A stretch of DNA of 64,000 nucleotides from contig NZ_VZZJ01000002.1 of NCBI RefSeq assembly GCF_008806345.1, forward strand, positions 248,001 through 312,000. Reading direction: 5' to 3'. Position numbers and translations under genes: made by a program. The stretch is from Methylobacterium planeticum (GTDB taxonomy: Bacteria; Pseudomonadota; Alphaproteobacteria; Rhizobiales; Beijerinckiaceae). Positions 59,103-64,000 of this stretch are shown here, one piece after another (position 1 is the first letter of the stretch; each line of letters starts with the position of its first letter). Under the pieces are notes generated by a model. It was not told the origin of the DNA, made no database searches, and saw nothing but the letters and a program-made list of their open reading frames with translations.

Positions 59103-61988
59103 TCAGCCGAAGGCGCCGACCTCGTGTTGGATCATGCCGGAGATCTCGCGGACCTGGACGAACATGCGGTGGATCGGCTGGAACAGGCCGCCATGCTCGG
59201 CCTCGTAGGTGCCGACGTCGCGGGGCCCCGCGGGCTCGCCGAAATTGAGGCCGAGGGTCGGGTCGGGGGTGATCGGGAAGATCTCGTCGAGGAGGGTGAG
59301 GCAGCCCTCGATGTCGAGGCGCAGGAAGCGCTCGAGGAGCTGGTCGCGGGTGACGCCGGCCTGCGGGCGGAAGCCCGGGATGTGGACGGCCAGGAACCAG
59401 ATCCGGTGGATCAGCGCGAGGCGGATCGCGTGGAGCAGGGTCAGGCGCACCGACATCTTGCGCAGGTCCGGCGCCGCCTGCTGCAGGGTGAGCCAGTCGG
59501 TGGTGAGGCGGCCGAACAGGCGGCGCAGGGCCGGGGCGAGGTTGAGGCGCTCGAGCGCGCCCGCGATGACCACGAGCTCGTCCCGGCGGCCGTCCTTCTG
59601 GGTGCGGCGCGCCCGTTCCAGCCAGACGGCGGGGTCGAGGGTGTCGATATAGGCCCGCAGCACGTCGAGGTCGCTGACGGTGGCGGCGTGCTGGACGATC
59701 CGGAAGGCGCGGGAGAAGCGCACCGAGTCGCGGCGCATGTCGCGGAACAGGTCCGGCGCCCGGCCCGCCGCCCGGCCCATGCCGTGGAGCGAGTTCGCGA
59801 GGTAGCCGAGCTGGTGCAGGATCGCGTTGTTGGGGATCGCCCGCATCTGGCGCGGGTGGGTGATCATGGCGGGCCCGCCCGAATCCGACTGGCGCGCGAC
59901 GGGGCGCGAGCCGGTGCGGTCGATCAGGCTCGGGCCGAAGGTGCCGAGGAGCGCGGCGTAGCCCGCGTCGTCGACGAGGGCCTCCATGTCCTGGCGCGCC
60001 ACGGTGAAGAACTCGGCGGCGAAATCCGCCGCCCCGTAGATCGGGTCGTCGGTCTCGTCCGCCCCCGCGCGGGGCTCGGAGAGGACGTAGTCCGCGAAGG
60101 CGTCGTCCTCCGCGACGTCGAGGGCGAAGACGTGCTCGGCGATCCGGGCGACGCTCGCGGTGGCGAGGGGGAGCGTGCCGAACAGCAGGTAGCCGTCCGT
60201 GCCCTGGAAGCTCGATTCGAGGCGGACCGGGATGCCCGCCTGGCGGTTGCGGCGGCGCGCATCCTCGGGGGCGAGATAGGCGAGGCGGTCGCGCAGGGAG
60301 GTCGGGTGGGCGCCCCGGCCGATCGATTCGCCGTGGGTGTCGAAGATCGCGAGCTCGACCCCCGCGAGGTCGTTCTGGACGAGGAGCTCGGTGAGGCGCA
60401 GGCGCAGGCGCTCGATCCAGAAGGTGGCGGCGAGCTGGCCGACGTAGCGGCCCGAATCCGAGTAGCCGAACTGCACCGTCAGGCGCCCGATGCGCTTGAG
60501 GTACTGGCGCCAGTGCGGGTTGCGCAGGGCGTCGTCGAGGACGCGGATGCCCTGCTCCAGCGCCGAGGCGGTCTCGAACAGGGGCGTGATCTCGACCTTG
60601 TCGGCGATGCCGTAATGGCGCGCTAGCCAGAGGGCGGCGAGCAGCGTGTAGCCGGTCTCGGTCTCGGCGATGAGGAAGCGCACCGGGTGGGTGCCGTCCA
60701 CGTGCTTGAGGATCTGAGTGATCGTCATCATCAGCCGGGCGGCGGAGGCCCGCTCGGCGGCCAGCGCCCCGAAATCCACCGCCACCGGGGTGACGTCGTT
60801 GAGGAGCGTGTGGATGGTCGAGAGGTGCGAGCGGCGCTGGGCCGCGTCGGTGGGCTCGCCGTCGAGGTCGATCACCCGCCGCACCGCGTTGTGGATCTGG
60901 CTGGCGTTGAGCCGGAAATGCGGCAGGGCGTTCGAGAGGCCGTGGGTGGCGATGCCGGAGCGCAGCACCGCGATGGTGCGCTTGTCCGCCGCCTCGGGCG
61001 CCGCCGCGACGGCGCCCGCGAGGCCGGCGAGCAGGATTCCGGCATCGGTCTGGGCCCGCTCGCGCTCGATGATGAGGGCGAGGGCGAAGCGGTGCACCGC
61101 CTCGAGGGAGGGCTGCGTGCCGAGGCGCGGCGCCACCGCGAGCTGGCGGTTGACGGCGCTGAGCGCCCCCTGGGTCAGCTCGCGCACCACGCCGGTGGCC
61201 GGGATGTCGGGGAGCTGGCGCATCACCCGGTCGAGCTGCATCCGCTTCGATTCGAGGCGGTAGCGCAGGGTGTCCCACCAGCCGATATCGGTGCGCCCGT
61301 CCGTGTCGCAGCCGACCCAGGAGGCGATGGCGAAGGGCTTGGGGACGAGCTCCGTCCAGCGGTCGGGCCAGCGCGCCCGGGCCGCGTCCAGGAGGGCGCC
61401 GTTGAAGGCGTCGAGGGCGTTGCGGCCGTGATTGGCCGCGATGCAGGCCTGCTCGAACTCGTCGTCGAGGGTGATGACGGGGTCGGGCCGGGTCGAGAGC
61501 GCGGCCGCCTTGGCGATGATCGGCGCCCGGGCGCCGGGCTCCGGCTCGCTCGCGGCCTGGGCGATCAGGGCCGCCACGGCCTTGGGCATGCCGAAGGTCG
61601 GGTGGGCGGTGAACACCACCGCGAAGGCGGTGCGCCCGACGAGGTCGCGCAGGGTCTCGAAATCCCCCGCCCGCCGCGGGACCGCGGCGACGAGGCGGGC
61701 CGGCATCGCGGCGTCCGCGGCGAGATCCGTCCCGGCCTCGAGGCCGACATAGCCGCGCAGGCGCTCGGCCCGCTCGGCCAGGGCCTGCTCGCGCAGGCGC
61801 ACGAACAGGGCCTCGAGGTCAGCGGCGTTGATCTCGTCCCGGTCGAAGCGGCGGGTGATCGCGAGGGTCACGGCCAGGACCGGGTTGCGGAACGGGTCCT
61901 CGCTCGACTGCTCGCGCGAGGCCTCGATCAGGCCGAGGAGATGCTGCTCCAGCTCATCGGGGCTGCGACTCTGGTCGTCCGTTCGCAT
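59103..61988 (-). CDS. ppc: Divergent phosphoenolpyruvate carboxylase
   Basis: 961 residues from the ATG at 61988 (GAAGG upstream). The catalytic histidine is in VVFTAHPTFG (His129), and the fold motifs SWVGCDTDGRTDIGWWDT, ITPLFETASALEQG and SSFQGTDGYL are present. Two key loops differ from canonical PEPC: GYSDSGRYVGQ replaces GYSDS-x-KD-x-G, and FDTHGESIGRGAHP replaces FHGRGG-x-x-GRGG. The C-terminus ends HEVGAFG rather than the usual NTG. PEPC makes oxaloacetate from PEP and bicarbonate and is central to the serine cycle, but serine-cycle genes are not adjacent. It may be a second, specialised copy. Confidence 0.85.
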   Translation of the reverse strand: MRTDDQSRSPDELEQHLLGLIEASREQSSEDPFRNPVLAVTLAITRRFDRDEINAADLEALFVRLREQALAERAERLRGYVGLEAGTDLAADAAMPARLVAAVPRRAGDFETLRDLVGRTAFAVVFTAHPTFGMPKAVAALIAQAASEPEPGARAPIIAKAAALSTRPDPVITLDDEFEQACIAANHGRNALDAFNGALLDAARARWPDRWTELVPKPFAIASWVGCDTDGRTDIGWWDTLRYRLESKRMQLDRVMRQLPDIPATGVVRELTQGALSAVNRQLAVAPRLGTQPSLEAVHRFALALIIERERAQTDAGILLAGLAGAVAAAPEAADKRTIAVLRSGIATHGLSNALPHFRLNASQIHNAVRRVIDLDGEPTDAAQRRSHLSTIHTLLNDVTPVAVDFGALAAERASAARLMMTITQILKHVDGTHPVRFLIAETETGYTLLAALWLARHYGIADKVEITPLFETASALEQGIRVLDDALRNPHWRQYLKRIGRLTVQFGYSDSGRYVGQLAATFWIERLRLRLTELLVQNDLAGVELAIFDTHGESIGRGAHPTSLRDRLAYLAPEDARRRNRQAGIPVRLESSFQGTDGYLLFGTLPLATASVARIAEHVFALDVAEDDAFADYVLSEPRAGADETDDPIYGAADFAAEFFTVARQDMEALVDDAGYAALLGTFGPSLIDRTGSRPVARQSDSGGPAMITHPRQMRAIPNNAILHQLGYLANSLHGMGRAAGRAPDLFRDMRRDSVRFSRAFRIVQHAATVSDLDVLRAYIDTLDPAVWLERARRTQKDGRRDELVVIAGALERLNLAPALRRLFGRLTTDWLTLQQAAPDLRKMSVRLTLLHAIRLALIHRIWFLAVHIPGFRPQAGVTRDQLLERFLRLDIEGCLTLLDEIFPITPDPTLGLNFGEPAGPRDVGTYEAEHGGLFQPIHRMFVQVREISGMIQHEVGAFG

Positions 61989-62244
61989 CGATCGGCCTTC
62001 GGGCATGGGACATCTCGCGCAAGGACACGCTTCGGGGACACGCTTCGGGGCACGCGCGGCGGGCGAGCCGGCCTCCGGCGGGCCCGGCGCGTCCGCGATC
62101 GGGTTCGCCCGTCTTCTCGACGGGCCGGGCCCGCGACGCAAGGACCGTTCCGAAGCGCCGCCGTGCGGCCCGGCGCCGGGGCGCGGACGGAGACGACCAA
62201 ACCGGATGCAACGGGGGCGGCCTTCGGGTAACGCTGGTGCCCGT

Positions 62245-62592
62245 ATGGAAACCCTCATGATCCTTGCGGCCGTGGTGGCCTGCGCGATCGCCGGCGTCAT
62301 GGTCCTGTCCATGACCAAGCGCAGCCGCCGCGCGCCCATGCGCATGCCGAACGAGCTCGACGACGACGACACCGAGATGCTGCTCGGCACGATCCGCCGG
62401 CCCGAGAGCCCGATCGACCGCACGGTGCAGATCCTCGACCTCGAGCCGATCGCGCGGGAGCCGGCGAGAGGCCAGGCTCCGAGCCGAGGTTCGGGCCAAG
62501 GTTCGGGCCAAAGTTCGGGCCAAGTTTCCGGACAGGTGTCCTACCCGATGCCGGCGGACGGGCCGGGCCGGGCCCCGAGCGAGACACGATGA
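62245..62592 (+). CDS. Hypothetical membrane-anchored protein
   Basis: 115 residues from the ATG at 62245. One N-terminal helix (MILAAVVACAIAGVMVLSM) is followed by a basic then acidic segment (NELDDDDTEMLLGTIRRPESPIDRTVQILDLEPI) and a repetitive GSGQ-type tail. No family is recognised. Its stop overlaps the next gene (ATGA), so the two are translationally coupled. Confidence 0.6.
   Translation: METLMILAAVVACAIAGVMVLSMTKRSRRAPMRMPNELDDDDTEMLLGTIRRPESPIDRTVQILDLEPIAREPARGQAPSRGSGQGSGQSSGQVSGQVSYPMPADGPGRAPSETR
62488..62535 (+). repeat. 12-bp tandem units (GSGQ repeats)
   Basis: GGTTCGGGCCAA occurs twice exactly, then AGTTCGGGCCAA and a diverged fourth unit, encoding GSGQ/SSGQ/VSGQ. Confidence 0.85.
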
Positions 62593-63587
62593 ACCCGAAC
62601 GATCGATCCGCCCGCGCCGCCGGCCTCCTCGCCGCGGCGCTCCTGGCGACCGGCCTCGCCCTCGCCGCCCTGGCGCCGGGGGGCGCCCGCGCGCAGGAGG
62701 CCGCCCCCGCGGAGGAGCCGGCGGCGGAGACCCCGCCGAAGCCCAAGCCCGCGAAGCCCGCACCGAAGCCGAAGCCCGTACCGAAGCCCAAGCCCAAGCC
62801 CGCGCCGAAGCCCGCGCCGAAACCCGAGTCCGCGCCGAAGCCCGCCCCCGAGACCGAGGTCGCGCCGAAGCCCGAGCCCAAGCCCGAGCCCAAGCCCGCG
62901 GCTCCCGTGACCGCGGCGCCCGCGCGGGTGCCGGCCCCGGTTCCGCCGCCGGCCGGCCTCAACGCCGCGATGCCGAGCCCGGCCTGCGGCGCCCAGGCCG
63001 CCCGCTACGAGGGCGACAAGGGTTTCGTCCTCTGGGTCACGCGCAGGGGCCGGGCCGAGATCGAGAACCCCTTGCGGCCCCTCACCCCGGAGGTGACCGA
63101 GATCCTCGGGGTGACGATCGGCGGCAAGTCCGCCACCGCCTACGGGCCGGACCTGCGGGCCCTGCGCCGCGGGCCGGGACCCGGCGCCCTCGAGGCGCAG
63201 GTCGGGGCCCCGATCCACTGGCAGGCCGGCCTGCCGGCCCTGCCGGACCCGATCACCGTCGTGTCGGAATCCGGCGAGGTCCTGGCCCGCCTCGGCTTCC
63301 GCGAATGCACCGAGGCGCCCCCCGTCAAGGCGGAGCCCAAGGTCCCGGCGGCCAAGGCTCCGAATGCCAAGGCCCCCAACGACAAGGCTCCCGACGACAA
63401 GGCTGCCGGCGCCGCCGACGCGGCGGAGGGGGGCGATCCCGGCGCCGGGCGGGCTTCGAAGGCGGCGGGCAAGGCGGCGGGCAAGGCGGCGGGCAAGGCG
63501 GCGGCCAAGCCCGCGGGCAAGGCCGAGAAGGCCGCCCCGCGGACGCCGCCGGGCTTCAGCCTGCCGCAGGGGGCGATCGGCGAGTAG
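62589..63587 (+). CDS. Secreted Pro/Lys-rich envelope protein
   Basis: 332 residues. A signal peptide (ending APGGARAQ) is followed by about 70 residues of alternating Pro-Lys (KPKPAKPAPKPKPVPKPK), a rigid spacer like that of TonB. A folded domain (about 125-235) has ACGAQAARYEGDKGFVLWVTRRGRAEIE and a single late cysteine pair partner near LGFRECTEAP. The tail contains KAPNAKAPNDK and GKAAGKAA repeats. It probably spans or contacts peptidoglycan; the role is unknown. Confidence 0.7.
   Translation: MNPNDRSARAAGLLAAALLATGLALAALAPGGARAQEAAPAEEPAAETPPKPKPAKPAPKPKPVPKPKPKPAPKPAPKPESAPKPAPETEVAPKPEPKPEPKPAAPVTAAPARVPAPVPPPAGLNAAMPSPACGAQAARYEGDKGFVLWVTRRGRAEIENPLRPLTPEVTEILGVTIGGKSATAYGPDLRALRRGPGPGALEAQVGAPIHWQAGLPALPDPITVVSESGEVLARLGFRECTEAPPVKAEPKVPAAKAPNAKAPNDKAPDDKAAGAADAAEGGDPGAGRASKAAGKAAGKAAGKAAAKPAGKAEKAAPRTPPGFSLPQGAIGE
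63459..63506 (+). repeat. Four 12-bp tandem units (KAAG repeats)
   Basis: AAGGCGGCGGGC is repeated three times exactly, and a fourth time with one change, inside the preceding coding region, encoding KAAG units. Confidence 0.85.
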
Positions 63588-63626
63588 GCCGGCGAGGCGA
63601 CGGGGCGCAGCGAGGAGAGTTCGACC

Positions 63627-64000
63627 ATGTCCGGCACGATGACGGCCGCCGCGGTGATCGCCGCCCTGCGGCTCGCGCCGCACCCCGAGGGCGGCCATTA
63701 CCGCGAGACCTTCCGCGATCCGCGCGAGGTCGAGGGCCGCTCGGTCGGCAGCGCGATCTACTACCTCCTCGACGTCGGCGAGGTCTCGGCCTGGCACCGG
63801 GTCGACGCCACCGAGATCTGGCACTGGCACGCGGGCGCGCCCCTGGTCCTCAGCGTGAGCCCGAACGGGCACGATGCCGGCGCCCGCTACCTCGGCCCCG
63901 ACATCGCCCGCGGCCAGCATCCGCAGATCGTGGTGCCGGAGGGCCATTGGCAGACCGCCACCAGCCTCGGGGCCTGGACCCTCGTCGGCTGCACGGTCTC
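63627..64000 (+). CDS. DUF985 cupin-fold protein (3' end outside window)
   Basis: The ATG at 63627 has GAGGAG upstream, and the frame is open to the right edge. Motifs PHPEGGHYRETFRD, SAIYYLLDVGEVSAWHRVDATEIWHWHAGAPL and VPEGHWQTATSLGAWTLVGCTV are those of the DUF985 cupin family, with metal-binding His/Glu in the WH-R and E-I-WHWH segments. Family members are small beta-barrel proteins of unsettled function. Only the last residues are missing. Confidence 0.85.
   Translation, partial: MSGTMTAAAVIAALRLAPHPEGGHYRETFRDPREVEGRSVGSAIYYLLDVGEVSAWHRVDATEIWHWHAGAPLVLSVSPNGHDAGARYLGPDIARGQHPQIVVPEGHWQTATSLGAWTLVGCTV

Noticed and set aside
63459..63506. Possible sequencing artefact in 12-bp repeats
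   Set aside because: The repeats keep the reading frame and match the amino-acid bias of the protein, so they were kept as real.
1..64000. Search for tRNA, rRNA, CRISPR, insertion sequences and prophage genes
   Set aside because: No cloverleaf, repeat-spacer array, transposase, integrase other than XerD, or phage structural gene was recognised by reading.

Overview
The window is very GC-rich chromosomal DNA (by eye around 70% G+C) of a member of the Alphaproteobacteria, most probably Hyphomicrobiales/Methylobacteriaceae (Methylobacterium-like). Supporting this are the gene order rnd - lptC - lptA - lptB - rpoN - hpf - ptsN, a CpdR receiver, a NepR-like anti-sigma factor, DUF3309 and DUF3775 proteins, ftsEX followed by a YdcF protein, and a stand-alone rpmF. 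No rRNA, tRNA, CRISPR array, phage or insertion sequence was recognised. The species assignment is inference from gene content.

Layout. 1-2.4 kb: end of a family 4 glycosyltransferase, a small lysine-methyltransferase-like enzyme and an FMN reductase. 2.4-10.5 kb: the peptidoglycan-synthase/protease-trap pair pbpC and alpha-2-macroglobulin, separated by three copies of a nested palindromic repeat. 10.7-12.4 kb: a degenerate (pseudo) serine protease and a DUF3309 peptide. 12.5-18 kb: cysteine synthase and the sulfate ABC transporter (sbp-cysT-cysW-cysA), with two matching palindromes upstream. 18-20.1 kb: small proteins, including a NepR-like anti-sigma factor, and an ECHDC3-like crotonase-fold protein. 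20.3-26 kb: a lipase-like protein with C-terminal repeats, then a histidine kinase translationally coupled to a solute-binding protein with no permease. 26-31.5 kb: small secreted or unknown proteins and a D-2-hydroxyacid dehydrogenase. 31.6-38.5 kb: dapB, gpmA, alkB, a secreted protein, chrA, glcD and a soluble cytochrome c. 38.6-42 kb: the divergent ohrR/ohr peroxide pair with a 30-bp palindrome between them, a BioC-like methyltransferase and xerD. 42.4-51.9 kb: aroK-aroB, a PAP2 phosphatase, cpdR, hpt, a zinc-ribbon membrane protein, ftsEX, YdcF, ptsN and hpf. 52.3-57.5 kb: rpoN and the lipopolysaccharide-transport genes lptBAC with rnd. 57.7-64 kb: a helix-hairpin-helix protein, rpmF, a divergent phosphoenolpyruvate carboxylase, two coupled proline/lysine-rich envelope proteins and the start of a DUF985 cupin.

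Most of the window is housekeeping and envelope biology. The items most worth a second look are: (i) a roughly 112-bp multi-hairpin repeat family in which one stem changes with compensation between copies; (ii) the kinase plus solute-binding-protein pair, which looks like a two-part sensor; (iii) a stand-alone PEP carboxylase with altered active-site motifs; (iv) a trypsin-like domain that has lost all three catalytic residues; (v) the repeated palindrome in front of the sulfate operon; (vi) non-canonical or missing start codons in the cysteine synthase and cysA genes.
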